A DNA stretch of 64,000 nucleotides from Bradyrhizobium sp. CCBAU 51627 (GTDB taxonomy: Bacteria; Pseudomonadota; Alphaproteobacteria; Rhizobiales; Xanthobacteraceae): assembly GCF_028128765.1 (NCBI RefSeq), contig NZ_LBJG01000092.1, forward strand, positions 62,001-126,000. Direction: 5' to 3'. Positions 9,284 through 17,791 of this stretch are shown here, piece by piece. The position numbers and the translations under genes were made by a program. Numbering within the stretch: position 1 is the stretch's first letter; every line of letters starts with the position of its first letter. The notes under the pieces are model-generated. The model had not been told where the DNA came from. It worked only from the letters and a program-made list of their open reading frames with translations, and made no database searches.

Positions 9284-9918
9284 GCTCCGGCATCCTCTGT
9301 ACGCAACTGAGCCAAGACGAGGGAAAGCAGCGGGCCTGCTGCGCTACGGTGCTCGGCAGTTGGACTCTCGGCGGCCGTCCCCACGGGCAAGCGTAGAAGC
9401 ACGCGGATACGACCAAGGGACGAAGTCTGTTCGAGCCAGGCGCCGAGACAAGCATGCCCGTCATATTCGATCTGTCGCGACAATTGCTCTGGATCGAGGA
9501 TCGGGGTCGTTGCGACGGCACTTGATAAATGCCGGACAGCGAAAACATGCGCTTCGGCACCGATCAACTCCACCAATATCGGCAGATCGTGCCTGGAAAC
9601 CAGCTTGAGGATGGAGCGTGCATGCCAGATGCTGCCCGCGAGCAGCGCGGCCCGCCGCGGATCATGCCCGAAGAGAGCATCTTCGTTCCAGTCGGCGCAG
9701 CTAGCCTCCACCTTGCTGCCCAGCAGCAGCTCGGCAAGCCTTGGCTGCAGCCTGGCACTCTGCTGTAGCCGAGCCAACGTGGAAGGCGAAAGGAGCGGGT
9801 CAAGAAGCGCAGCAAAACGACCGGTATCGACCGAGGCAGCAAGCTCGCGCAGCCGATCGACTGCAACCGTGAACGAAGGATTGGGTCTTGTGGTTGTGGT
9901 GGACATTAATGCCGACAT
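9280..9918 (-). CDS. nolU: T3SS sorting-platform accessory protein NolU (SctK)
   Basis: 212-residue protein in the position of nolU, the rhizobial SctK, between rhcJ and nolV. SctK proteins are weakly conserved spoke proteins that link SctD/SctJ to SctQ. Visible features are a Leu/Arg-rich helical protein with no membrane segment. A start at the second ATG (MSTTTTR, 9906) is equally possible. Assignment rests on order and general character. Confidence 0.85.
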   Translation of the reverse strand: MSALMSTTTTRPNPSFTVAVDRLRELAASVDTGRFAALLDPLLSPSTLARLQQSARLQPRLAELLLGSKVEASCADWNEDALFGHDPRRAALLAGSIWHARSILKLVSRHDLPILVELIGAEAHVFAVRHLSSAVATTPILDPEQLSRQIEYDGHACLGAWLEQTSSLGRIRVLLRLPVGTAAESPTAEHRSAAGPLLSLVLAQLRTEDAGA

Positions 9919-9929
9919 GAGCGTCCAGA

Positions 9930-10796
9930 CTATGACGCATCAGCAATCATCTTTTTGCCCGCCGCCTGGTCAGCAGGCACACGCGAGCGCCCACCGAATA
10001 TGCTCAGCTTACGTGATGATTGTCCACACTGACGCATGCGCGGGCCCAGCAATACGCAAGATACGATGCCGAATACCGCTCCGGCGCCTCCCACAGCAAG
10101 CGCAAGTAACGGCGCTGAGCCGACTCTTGCTGACTGAACCGTAGGCATTACCGGCGCGGCAGGCTGCTCGATTGGAGCGCGCTCGACCGGCACGAAGACG
10201 ACCGCAACCTTGTCGTAGGACAACCCTTCAATGCTGTTTGCGACGAGCATCTTGATCTGCGGCAACAGTGCCGAGAGCTTCGCGTTGGAGCCATGGCGAA
10301 TGAAAACCGAGGCTGAGGACGGGGTCGCATCTTGTCGCAATAAGTCGTTCTTCGGCAGAACGACGTGGACGCGCGCTGAAAGGACGCCATCTATATCGCT
10401 AATCGTGCGCGACAATTCTTCGCTTAAAGCATAAACGTAACGTGCCCGCTCCTCGATCGGCGAGGCAACGAGGCCCGATCCCTTGAACACCTCGCCGAGA
10501 TTCTTGAAGGATTGGCGCGGCAGCCCCTCAACATTGAGCAGGTCAATCGAATAAGCGAGCTGCTTTTCGTCCACCTGGATTGTACTGGTTCCGTCCTTCG
10601 CAACAACACGGACGGCATCAACGCCCTTGCCAAGGAGAAGCGCGAGCATCTCATTAGCCTCACGCTCTTGAATTTTGGTGTAGAGATCAGCCTTACAACC
10701 GATCAGCGAGAGGAGAAGGGGCATAGCAAAACACATGCGAAGCCGCCGCCACGATTGATGGCCGCCGCAGCTACCCCTTTTCATATCGCCAGTCAT
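9930..10796 (-). CDS. rhcJ: T3SS inner-membrane ring lipoprotein RhcJ (SctJ)
   Basis: SctJ/YscJ family, 288 residues. The N terminus has a lipoprotein signal: a hydrophobic run followed by the lipobox LIGC. After it come the family features KIQEREANEMLALLL and a ring-forming domain with the ARVHVVLP strand, then a C-terminal transmembrane helix near residues 220-245. SctJ and SctD build the inner-membrane ring. Translation may start at an internal ATG just before the signal peptide (MCFAMPLL). It follows nolB/nopB by 8 bases. Confidence 0.95.
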   Translation of the reverse strand: MTGDMKRGSCGGHQSWRRLRMCFAMPLLLSLIGCKADLYTKIQEREANEMLALLLGKGVDAVRVVAKDGTSTIQVDEKQLAYSIDLLNVEGLPRQSFKNLGEVFKGSGLVASPIEERARYVYALSEELSRTISDIDGVLSARVHVVLPKNDLLRQDATPSSASVFIRHGSNAKLSALLPQIKMLVANSIEGLSYDKVAVVFVPVERAPIEQPAAPVMPTVQSARVGSAPLLALAVGGAGAVFGIVSCVLLGPRMRQCGQSSRKLSIFGGRSRVPADQAAGKKMIADAS

Positions 10797-10804
10797 CAGC
10801 TTAC

Positions 10805-11317
10805 TCAGCCAGCCGATAGCAGCTTGTTTAGCGACGAGCTGACGGCGCTGGTGCCCTTGGAGACGAGGGAAACCTGAATAACATCCCTGTATACGTCTCG
10901 CAGATTCGTCATCATCGACTCAAAATCGGCCCCAACCGGCTTAACCGTCGCATGTGCACCAACGTTATCCACCTGCAAAAGCGGCTGCGCAGCCGGTCCA
11001 GGCTGCACGACAGTCACGGCAGCCGGCGCAATCGGCGGAGGAACGGCGCGGCCCTGGTAGATACTGGAAACGGTTTGGAGGATCCGGTCACCGGGCGGAC
11101 TCCCCAGCACATTCGTGCGTTGGACCTCCAATATTGGCGGAGCTGCTGCGGGCCGGTCCGCGGGCGGGAAAGCAGATCCCTGATTGGAAGCTACTTGCGC
11201 CAGGGACTGCTCAAAGCGCGCCTGCTCACCAGCAGCTGCCGGAGAGCAGGCACTGGAAAGACAGTCGGCTGAATTGGGAGGGATCGGCGTTGCGCCTAAC
11301 AACATGGAGTGAGTCAT
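10805..11317 (-). CDS. nopB: T3SS inner rod / secreted protein NopB (NolB, SctI)
   Basis: First gene of the leftward operon, 170 residues. The N-terminal half is disordered and rich in Pro, Ala and Gln; the last about 40 residues are helical (residues near MMTNLRDVYRDVIQVSLVSKG), as in inner-rod SctI proteins. NopB/NolB of rhizobia is secreted and is associated with the extracellular pilus. The region upstream contains only a weak tts-box-like half site, yet this operon is expected to be TtsI-dependent. Confidence 0.88.
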   Translation of the reverse strand: MTHSMLLGATPIPPNSADCLSSACSPAAAGEQARFEQSLAQVASNQGSAFPPADRPAAAPPILEVQRTNVLGSPPGDRILQTVSSIYQGRAVPPPIAPAAVTVVQPGPAAQPLLQVDNVGAHATVKPVGADFESMMTNLRDVYRDVIQVSLVSKGTSAVSSSLNKLLSAG

Positions 11318-11351
11318 TGTGCTCGTTTGTTGAGACCTAGGCGTTAGCCGA

Positions 11352-11388
11352 TGAACCGATCAAGTTCATAGGCGGGCGAGCTGACGAA
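11352..11388 (-). promoter_or_regulatory. Weak tts-box-like half site before nopB
   Basis: The minus strand reads TCGTCAGCT and then diverges from the consensus second half. It lies about 65 bases upstream of nopB, the right place and orientation for the operon promoter, and between nopB and the divergent rhcC1. Confidence 0.4.
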
Positions 11389-11489
11389 AACCTGACGGAG
11401 ATCGGGCTGCCTGCGTCATCTAAAGATCACGTTTGGCTTCCAAGGTGGGAAGAAACTCCAACCTCATGATGAGCGGAAGGCGTCCAGGA

Positions 11490-12185
11490 ATGCTCGCGCG
11501 ATCCACGGTGGTACATATTTTGAAAAGAGCTCTTTGTGCCGGCGTTTTCCTCTGTATCGGGATAATGCGCTCGTCTGCTGCATCCCTTTCGCTGCCGTCC
11601 GCCCCTTATAGCTACACCGTTCTCGATCAGGATCTTTCTGCGGCGCTGCAGGAGTTCGGAAACAATCTCAATGTCAGGGTCAATGTAAGCGCCGACGTCA
11701 GGGGCCGGATTCGCGGACGGATGCCGGACCTGCCGCCACGAGAATTCCTTGACCGTTTGACTGCCCTGTACAATCTTCAGTGGTATTACGACGGGCTCGT
11801 GCTTTACATCTCCGCCGCCCACGAGGCGCAAAGCCGGCTCATTGTATTGAACCCAATCAGCTTCGATGTGCTCAAGTCCGCGCTCGACGCGCTCAACATC
11901 TCGGATGAGCGCTATATCGTGAAACCGGCTCCGGGCGAGGGCCTCATCCTTGCTTCTGGCCCACCCCGATTTGTTGCGCTGGTGGACCAGACCCTTAAAG
12001 GCCTTGTCGCGGAAGCGCAGGCCCGGCGCGGTCCCGTCGCCGCCGAGAGGCCACAACACGAGTCGGTTTTGATGTTGTTTCGCGGCTCCTCGAGCACGGT
12101 CTTCCGGGACGGGCGGCTGGTAGCTTCTCCCGAAGCGCCGCACCATGAGGGCATTTTGCGCGAAGCCGGTCCAGGCCAGAAGTGA
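11490..12185 (+). CDS. rhcC1: T3SS outer-membrane secretin N-terminal part RhcC1 (SctC)
   Basis: Rhizobial T3SSs have a split secretin; this is the N-terminal half, 231 residues from the ATG at 11490 (other starts to 11433 are possible). A signal peptide spans about residues 5-32 (LCAGVFLCIGIM ... SSAAS). It is followed by the N0-type domain seen in secretins (SYTVLDQDLSAALQEFG ... VNVSADVRG) and an N1-like repeat (PISFDVLKSALDALN). There is no C-terminal beta-barrel domain; that would be RhcC2, which is not in the window. It is divergent from nopB. Confidence 0.9.
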   Translation: MLARSTVVHILKRALCAGVFLCIGIMRSSAASLSLPSAPYSYTVLDQDLSAALQEFGNNLNVRVNVSADVRGRIRGRMPDLPPREFLDRLTALYNLQWYYDGLVLYISAAHEAQSRLIVLNPISFDVLKSALDALNISDERYIVKPAPGEGLILASGPPRFVALVDQTLKGLVAEAQARRGPVAAERPQHESVLMLFRGSSSTVFRDGRLVASPEAPHHEGILREAGPGQK

Positions 12186-12250
12186 TGGTGAAAGCTGCAA
12201 GACCGCTCCGAGCGAAGTCGGTCCATCCGGCGTCCGCCTACATCATCCGA

Positions 12251-12286
12251 TCGTCAGCTTTTCGAAAGCTAAAGTTCCCAGCATGA
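12251..12286 (+). promoter_or_regulatory. tts box (TtsI-dependent promoter)
   Basis: TCGTCAGCTTTTCGAAAGCT begins at 12251, an excellent match to the rhizobial tts box bound by the response regulator TtsI. It points right, about 200 bases before the putative effector at 12483. Confidence 0.9.
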
Positions 12287-12482
12287 GCCTGCGAGGTCTG
12301 GACGGCTGCCTTGCTTGTGACAGCCCCGATAGATGGATCAGAGACCGGACGCTCGAGGGAAATGGGTAGCGCTGTCTTTGCACGCAGCCCGAGGCATCAA
12401 GATCAATGTGGTCTCCGAGGGCGTGCTTCCGAGCAAGCTGAGGCTTCGCATAGACTCGATGCGCGCGAGAAGGAGAAACAGG

Positions 12483-13196
12483 GTGGATTTCAATGCAGTC
12501 GCCCCGGCCAATACGAACCCGGAGCCCGACGCAGCGCGGACGACTACAGATGTAAGCGAATTCGAGCGGCAGCTCAGCGGCACAGAGGCTGCCGCTTTGG
12601 CGCAGGGCCTCGCCCATCCCGTGCTGCAGGGCGAGGCTTATTCACCCCATCTGGACGCGGGCCATCCCTACTCTCCATACTTCGAAACCGGGCACCTCTA
12701 TCCGCCTTACCCAGATTTAGCGCATCCCGATTCGGCAGGCTCAGGTTGGCAGGATAGTCTGTATCCCGCGACTGCAGCCGTCGCCGCGCCAGAGCCGGAA
12801 AACGGCGCGCGGCATCTCTCGCCGCAGACCATCGCTGAGGCGATCGAGGAACATCCCGGCTTCGATCAAGATCTGATATGGCAGACTCTGGATGCCGGCC
12901 CATCGGATGCCCAGCCACGTCACGGTGAGCCACAAGCGGGGACCTCGCATGCAGGTCCATCGCGCATCGCCCCTTTTCAGGGTGAGCCAGCGCACGCCGG
13001 CCTCTCCCATGCCCAGCCATTGCAGGCGGCACCGCCCCGAGCTGAGTCTTCCGCGGCTCCGCCCGAACTTTCCGCGTTCCGTATGTGGGACGGACATCTC
13101 GCCAAGGACTACTGGGTGTTTACGCCTCAAACAGCCACAGGCGCTCAGATCGACATGCTTGAGCGAAGCGGAGTGAAGCGGAGTGAAGCGGAGTGA
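12483..13196 (+). CDS. Putative T3SS effector, truncated by a tandem repeat
   Basis: I do not recognise the family. I chose the GTG at 12483 because it follows AAGGAGA by seven bases; the frame is open back to 12333. The 237-residue product begins with a polar, Pro/Thr/Ala-rich segment typical of secretion signals. It then has Tyr/Pro/His-rich imperfect repeats (residues about 55-80) and Ala/Pro/His/Gly-rich repeats (140-185), and ends with a better-ordered segment containing MWDGHLAKDYWVFTP. Translation stops inside a six-unit 10-bp repeat (13161-13220). An open frame in the +1 phase continues for about 58 codons to 13389 and looks like the original C terminus. With two repeat units the product would be 288 residues. 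A strong tts box at 12251 supports it being a secreted effector. Confidence 0.6.
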   Translation: MDFNAVAPANTNPEPDAARTTTDVSEFERQLSGTEAAALAQGLAHPVLQGEAYSPHLDAGHPYSPYFETGHLYPPYPDLAHPDSAGSGWQDSLYPATAAVAAPEPENGARHLSPQTIAEAIEEHPGFDQDLIWQTLDAGPSDAQPRHGEPQAGTSHAGPSRIAPFQGEPAHAGLSHAQPLQAAPPRAESSAAPPELSAFRMWDGHLAKDYWVFTPQTATGAQIDMLERSGVKRSEAE

Positions 13197-13220
13197 AGCG
13201 GAGTGAAGCGGAGTGAAGCC
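13161..13220 (+). repeat. 10-bp tandem repeat inside an effector gene
   Basis: Six consecutive 10-base units: GAGCGAAGCG, then four perfect GAGTGAAGCG, then GAGTGAAGCC. Because 10 is not a multiple of three, each unit changes the reading phase. With the present number of copies a TGA at 13194 ends the upstream frame. Confidence 0.97.
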
Positions 13221-13389
13221 AAGCCAGGACCACCCGACAACAATCTTTACCATTCTCGGCGTGCCTCATACGGCAGAATGGAGAGACGAAGACTTCATTC
13301 GTCTCACACCCTCGCTAGATCCGGCCCTTTGGCCTGAAGAGGGAGAGCAAGAGCAACCTGTAGAGGCGGAAGATCCGTCCATCGGCTAA
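13213..13389 (+). pseudogene. Out-of-frame C-terminal end of the putative effector
   Basis: The +1 frame immediately after the repeat is open for about 58 codons (GTG AAG CCA ... GGC TAA). It encodes a plausible acidic protein tail (HTAEWRDEDFIRLTPSLDP ...). Removing four 10-bp units joins it exactly to the frame starting at 12483. Confidence 0.6.
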
Positions 13390-13846
13390 CGGCTGCAGCC
13401 GAGCAACGGCAGGGCGATCCCCGCGGGGCCGACACCGGCCTTCAATGGCAGGACACCTGGTAAGAGGCGACCTTGCCGGCGGGTATTCCGCGGCCACGCT
13501 TCTCTTTTCATGCCGTTTCATAAGTGCCAGACCAGCTCGCGCGAGGGCAGCGGTCAAGTCAAAGATCGCGCGGGCCAAACGGTGCACTTCCATCGCGCGC
13601 TTTTTTTGGCTCGTATCGTGCGACAAAGGCCACCTCTCTATCCCAAAGTAGCGGAACGCAGATGTCCATCCGATCCACGGGCTCTCAAACACGTCGGGAG
13701 CCGGACCTATGTGCGCCGATGTTCGGCAGACGCGCAGCGGCCAAATGATTCGAACCAGCAAGTCCTTTGCGCATCAAAACTCCACGACACGAGACCACCT
13801 GAGAACATCGAGCGCAGGAATCACGGCATTAATCCAGCTTCACTCT
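13390..13846. other. Stretch without a recognisable gene
   Basis: No convincing coding frame. It ends in the tts box at 13847. Confidence 0.4.
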
Positions 13847-13881
13847 TCGTCAGCTTCTTGCAAGCTGTCCCTGCTAGCACG
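13847..13881 (+). promoter_or_regulatory. tts box before a small ORF
   Basis: TCGTCAGCTTCTTGCAAGCT begins at 13847. It has both conserved tts-box halves with two mismatches in the centre. The ATG of a 67-residue ORF follows about 50 bases later, a natural promoter-to-start distance. Confidence 0.75.
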
Positions 13882-13929
13882 ACAAGAATAGGTCATCTCG
13901 CGGCACCGCCGCTTTCTGGGTTTTACGAC

Positions 13930-14133
13930 ATGGATACAGGCGCAGCCGATATCGCAGCTATGGCGCCCGAAGCTGGCGCAAACAACGATAACGCCGCGAA
14001 CGGCGGCGACAACTCGCCCGCAGCATTGTTGCAGCGAGCCTTCGAAAAGGCTCTGGTTGCGGTCGCGACCCAAGTCATAAGCGATTCCCAGTCAGATATG
14101 GATGACGCTATGAGCGAGCTAGATGATGGGTGA
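13930..14133 (+). CDS. Small TtsI-regulated protein, possibly secreted
   Basis: A 67-residue, very acidic and Ala/Asn/Asp-rich protein. Residues about 1-30 are disordered (GANNDNAANGGDN). Residues 31-60 look like one amphipathic helix (PAALLQRAFEKALVAVATQV), and it ends in an acidic tail. Size and layout recall needle-like or secreted pilus proteins such as NopA, but I see no direct similarity. The tts box 50 bases upstream makes it a likely member of the T3SS regulon. The function is unknown. Confidence 0.6.
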   Translation: MDTGAADIAAMAPEAGANNDNAANGGDNSPAALLQRAFEKALVAVATQVISDSQSDMDDAMSELDDG

Positions 14134-14780
14134 AGGGCCGGATAATCAGACGCGCACAGGGAAGGATCTGCCGGAAGGCAAGCCGAACCGAGATCGATCG
14201 GGCGAAGCAGGCGGACTTGGCAATAGTAGTCGCTAGACGCGTCTTAGGTGGTCCTCCAGGCCAGCCGTGCGGCCGGTCCGCAAATCCAATCGCAATCACA
14301 CTGGGAACTTTGGGAAGGCGCCGCAGCGACTTGCTCATCCGGGCATACCCCATATTCTTCGATGAGCGTTCATCAGGAGCGCTCTTTAGCCAGACCAACA
14401 GAGATTCAAGCGAAACCGAGCGCTTCCCGCTTGATGATCAATTGCGTCAGCCCGTTATCCTCGATTGGTTCTGCAGCCGCCCGCGAGATCGTGTGCCAGA
14501 GAGGTCCACTAAGATTTTCCGTAACATCAGCATCGCTGCGCCCATGGCTTCACAACTCCTGGACCGCTGACCCCAGCATCGAGACATGTTGGAGGTGCCC
14601 GATCCTGAGGTCATAGCGTGTTTGTCGGTACGATTGGCCCGAGCTCAGAAGGCCCGATCGCGCGATGAGAGCGGCGATCCTCTCTCTCGCGAACACGAAA
14701 AGCGGGCGCTGGCGCCCGCTTCAGTGACTTACCCGATAGGCTGGGATCGCTTGGCAGTACCAGCCGGGCTTACGCCCAAT
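14134..14780. other. Stretch without a recognisable gene, between convergent genes
   Basis: Lies between the small ORF and the end of nopE. Overlapping frames up to 146 codons occur on both strands without family features. Confidence 0.35.
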
Positions 14781-16235
14781 TCAAGCATCCGACGGCGTGC
14801 CTGGATTCTCATTGCTGTCGATGATAGCCTGATTCACTTGGCGTCCAGACCGATCAACCCAGCCCGAGCCTGGTTGTTCATAGATCGTCTGGGCACCATC
14901 CGAAGTCAGCTGATCAAGCGTACGGCCGGCATTCGACTGTGTCACCTTGAGATTGTTCTTACCGTCGAAGCGGTCTCCAAGCCCTTCGACGACCATGGCA
15001 TTGTCGCCGTTGGTGATGGTCAGCTTCGAGGCCATCGTTTTGCCTTTGCCGATATCAACGGTGTCGACGGTAATCTTCGTGCCGTCGTCGAGCTGGAAAG
15101 TCATGTTCTTCTTGAAGTCAAAATCGATCTTGCCATCACCGTCGGCATCGACGTGGGGATCGCCTTTAATCGCCGTGATCTTGCCTGTTTGATTGTTACG
15201 AATGAGCACCGTGCCGTCATGTTCGTCGACCAACATCGAATATTTTTCACCAAGCTTGATCTCAGCCCTGCCGTCCCTGACCTCATGCGACCACACTGGT
15301 GCCGGCTGAGACGACTGCGTGGGCACCTGGGCGGCAGCAACAGGCACCATCGCAAGAGGCGGCGGAGGAGGAGGAACGAAGAAGACGGGCACCGTAGAGG
15401 CAGGCGCCGCGCTTGCATACTGGTAGTTGCCCGGCCCGCGCCCCTGTTCGCCTGCATCGATACTCGCCTGATTCACGGCGCGCCCGGCACCATCGACCCA
15501 GCCCTGGCCACTCTCATGGATTGTTTGGGCACCATCGGACGTCAACTCGTCAACGGTCATCCCAGCATTGGACTGCGTCACCCTCAGATTGTTTTTGCCA
15601 TCCTTGTCGTCGCCGAGCCCCTCGACAACCATCGCGTTGTGACCGTTGGTGATGGTAAGTTTTGAAGAGATGGCCTGACCATTACCGTAGTCGACATTAT
15701 TGACAGTAATTTTCGTGCCGTCGTCGAGCTGAAACGTCATATCCTTCTTGAAATCGAAGTCATCCTTCCCGTCTCCGTCGGCATCAACGTGGGGGTCGCC
15801 ATGAATTACCGTGACATGACCGGTCTGGTTGTTGCGAACTGTCCAGGTGCCGTCCTTCTCATCGGCCGTAATCGTATACTTGTCCCCAAGGTTGATTGTG
15901 GCCTTGCCATCCTTGACCTCATGCGTCCACACCGGATCCACAGCAGGCTCGGAATTCTGATTCAGCTGGCTCATCAGCATGGTGGGAGGAGGAGGCGCCA
16001 TCATGTACGCTTGGGTCGTAACGACGGCTGGCGTTACGGCGACCGGCACGACACTCCCAACGACAGAACTGACGAGGGCTGGTGAAGCTACCGGCAGGTA
16101 CTGGTAGCTCGCCGGAGCATACTGCCCCAACAAGGCGTTGAAAGCGGGAGCGACAACCGCGCCTTCTGGCACTACTCCGTTCATCGAGTCGGGCGCGCCC
16201 ACCACTGGGAGACCGGCCACGGGAAGATACTGCAT
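14781..16235 (-). CDS. nopE1: Self-cleaving T3SS effector NopE (two DUF1521/MIIA domains)
   Basis: 484-residue protein with two copies of a roughly 160-residue domain (residues about 102-262 and 314-474) joined by a proline-rich linker. Each copy contains GDPHVDADGDGK followed by a DFDFKK block. This is the metal-ion-inducible autocleavage domain (DUF1521) described for NopE1 and NopE2 of Bradyrhizobium, which cut themselves between Asp and Pro of GDPHVD when calcium is present. The expected sites here are D147-P148 and D359-P360. The N-terminal about 95 residues, hydrophobic and Pro/Val-rich, would carry the secretion signal. A tts box lies about 220 bases upstream. NopE1 versus NopE2 cannot be decided from sequence alone; position near the T3SS favours NopE1. 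Confidence 0.92.
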   Translation of the reverse strand: MQYLPVAGLPVVGAPDSMNGVVPEGAVVAPAFNALLGQYAPASYQYLPVASPALVSSVVGSVVPVAVTPAVVTTQAYMMAPPPPTMLMSQLNQNSEPAVDPVWTHEVKDGKATINLGDKYTITADEKDGTWTVRNNQTGHVTVIHGDPHVDADGDGKDDFDFKKDMTFQLDDGTKITVNNVDYGNGQAISSKLTITNGHNAMVVEGLGDDKDGKNNLRVTQSNAGMTVDELTSDGAQTIHESGQGWVDGAGRAVNQASIDAGEQGRGPGNYQYASAAPASTVPVFFVPPPPPPLAMVPVAAAQVPTQSSQPAPVWSHEVRDGRAEIKLGEKYSMLVDEHDGTVLIRNNQTGKITAIKGDPHVDADGDGKIDFDFKKNMTFQLDDGTKITVDTVDIGKGKTMASKLTITNGDNAMVVEGLGDRFDGKNNLKVTQSNAGRTLDQLTSDGAQTIYEQPGSGWVDRSGRQVNQAIIDSNENPGTPSDA

Positions 16236-16443
16236 TTAGTTCACTCCTGTTGCATAGACGAAATCTGTAAAACTGTGAGCGTTCCGCGCATAGTCAACTA
16301 AGGCGCGCCGCTTCAGATCTGCATGAGAACGCATCATTTAGAATGACCACTTCTCCTGCCAGAACCGGCAGCCCTAGTGAGATCCTTGCTCTCGCCCCAT
16401 CACAGTGACCGCACGAGCACAGCAGGCGCATTTGACTCGCAGA

Positions 16444-16479
16444 GACGGTAGCCCGAACACCTGTCGAAAAGCTGACGAC
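16444..16479 (-). promoter_or_regulatory. tts box of nopE
   Basis: The minus strand reads TCGTCAGCTTTTCGACAGGT from 16478, close to the perfect boxes elsewhere in the window. It drives nopE (start 16235). Confidence 0.85.
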
Positions 16480-17034
16480 GATCAGCGAGCGAAGCCGCAC
16501 TCACTTTGACATTGATCGGATGTCCGAAACGAATCCTTCGGTGAACTGTATCGCAAGCTTCCTCTCACCAAGACTCGTCTGACCAGAGGTGCCTCTGTGT
16601 CTTCATGACGAGTTACGTGACGTCTGCCGGGCACCACCCAATCATCCCGCCCTCGCCGCGCAACCAGCGCACCCGCCGGTCGGCGCATATCATCTGCGAG
16701 GACCGATCGATAAGCTTGAACATGCGCTGCGACTGGCTTCTCAGCATAAGAATTCGCGAAACGCGAGCCTTTTGCAAGCTGCCCATGTTAGCGGCACGCG
16801 ACAAGCGAGAGGTGAGGTCCGACGGCTCGATGACCTTATCCGGCTTCCGCGCTCTACCCTGCCGGCTACGCGCTTGCGCAGCCTCCGCGAGGTAAAATCA
16901 TTCCTGAACGCGTACTAAGCACCGTTCAACCCGCCTTGAGCCAAGTCGGCTATAGGCGCTGCCGGGAGAGCCGATGATTGCGAGCAGGTGCACGCCAGCG
17001 GCAAAAGTGCAGCCCACTCGCCTCAACGTGAGGC
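16480..17034. other. Stretch without a recognisable gene
   Basis: Lies between two divergent tts boxes (nopE leftward, nopC rightward). Short frames of up to 109 codons on the plus strand overlap each other and show no family features. Confidence 0.4.
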
Positions 17035-17070
17035 TCGTCAGCTTTTCGAAAGCTAGCGTCCCTAGCATGA
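17035..17070 (+). promoter_or_regulatory. tts box of the nopC operon
   Basis: TCGTCAGCTTTTCGAAAGCT begins at 17035, identical over 20 bases to the box at 12251. nopC starts at 17134, and no other promoter-like site is needed for the downstream nopC-to-lipoprotein gene string. Confidence 0.92.
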
Positions 17071-17133
17071 GGCCGCTGAATCTAGGCGAGCAGTCGCCCT
17101 GTTGAGCGCAAAAGACGAGCATAGGAGAATGCG

Positions 17134-17442
17134 ATGATCGGAGAAATGATCGGAAGCGCTGCCGGCGGATACCTTGGCGGGCCGGCCGGAGCGGCCATTG
17201 GTTCGGCGCTGGGCGGGACCGTGGACAAAGTCTTTGACACGGTGGTCCACGCCTTGGTGCCCGACAAGGGTGGCCATGATAAGGCCGCAGACCACAAAGA
17301 TGCCGGCGAAAAGAGCGAGGTACAACCCAAGCCCGACACTGCCTGCAAGAGCCCGGAACTGAACCTTGGGCTCAGCACGCTCGGCGGCACGCCCATGTTC
17401 CTTTCCATTCCTGCGATCGTCTTGCCGGCCCGCAACTCGTAA
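17134..17442 (+). CDS. nopC: Secreted T3SS protein NopC
   Basis: 102-residue protein with a Gly/Ala-rich N terminus (MIGEMIGSAAGGYLGGPAGA) that can form a glycine-zipper-like hydrophobic segment, followed by a charged middle part. Rhizobial nopC lies directly upstream of nopA and codes for a small protein secreted into root cells. The gene order nopC-nopA-SctD-rhcV and the strong tts box support the name. Confidence 0.8.
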   Translation: MIGEMIGSAAGGYLGGPAGAAIGSALGGTVDKVFDTVVHALVPDKGGHDKAADHKDAGEKSEVQPKPDTACKSPELNLGLSTLGGTPMFLSIPAIVLPARNS

Positions 17443-17484
17443 CAAATCAGAACCAGGTAAAACCCAAAAGAAAGGTAAATAGAC

Positions 17485-17676
17485 ATGGCAGTTGACAATG
17501 TTGGCGGAAATGGCGGCGCTGCTGGTGTTCAGCAGACCGGCGATACGGGCTTCCAGAACCAGATGGCTGAATTCGAGCGTGTGAGCCAGAAAGTTCAGGC
17601 CCAGGCCGTGGCAATGCGCAGAATTACGACCGAACTCTCGTCCGAGAAGAAGGTCGCCGACGAGCGCGTCCAGTAA
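17485..17676 (+). CDS. nopA: T3SS needle/pilus subunit NopA (SctF)
   Basis: 63-residue protein with a Gly-rich N terminus and a long amphipathic helix (residues about 22-58), the usual build of needle subunits. AGAAAGG precedes the ATG. NopA is the main pilus component of rhizobial T3SSs and is encoded behind nopC. Identified by size, helix pattern and position. Confidence 0.82.
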   Translation: MAVDNVGGNGGAAGVQQTGDTGFQNQMAEFERVSQKVQAQAVAMRRITTELSSEKKVADERVQ

Positions 17677-17791
17677 TTCTGCAAGACGGGTGGCTCACCG
17701 AGTTGCTACCGTCGCCGCGCCGTGAATGACGAACTCTGGATGAGCCGTACGGCACTGCCGTACGGCTTCTCTCGTTATTCAGGAGATCATC

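Noticed and set aside
14911-15040. GTCAGCTT/GTCAGCTG matches within nopE
   Set aside because: They lie inside conserved coding sequence, have no second half site and do not precede a gene.
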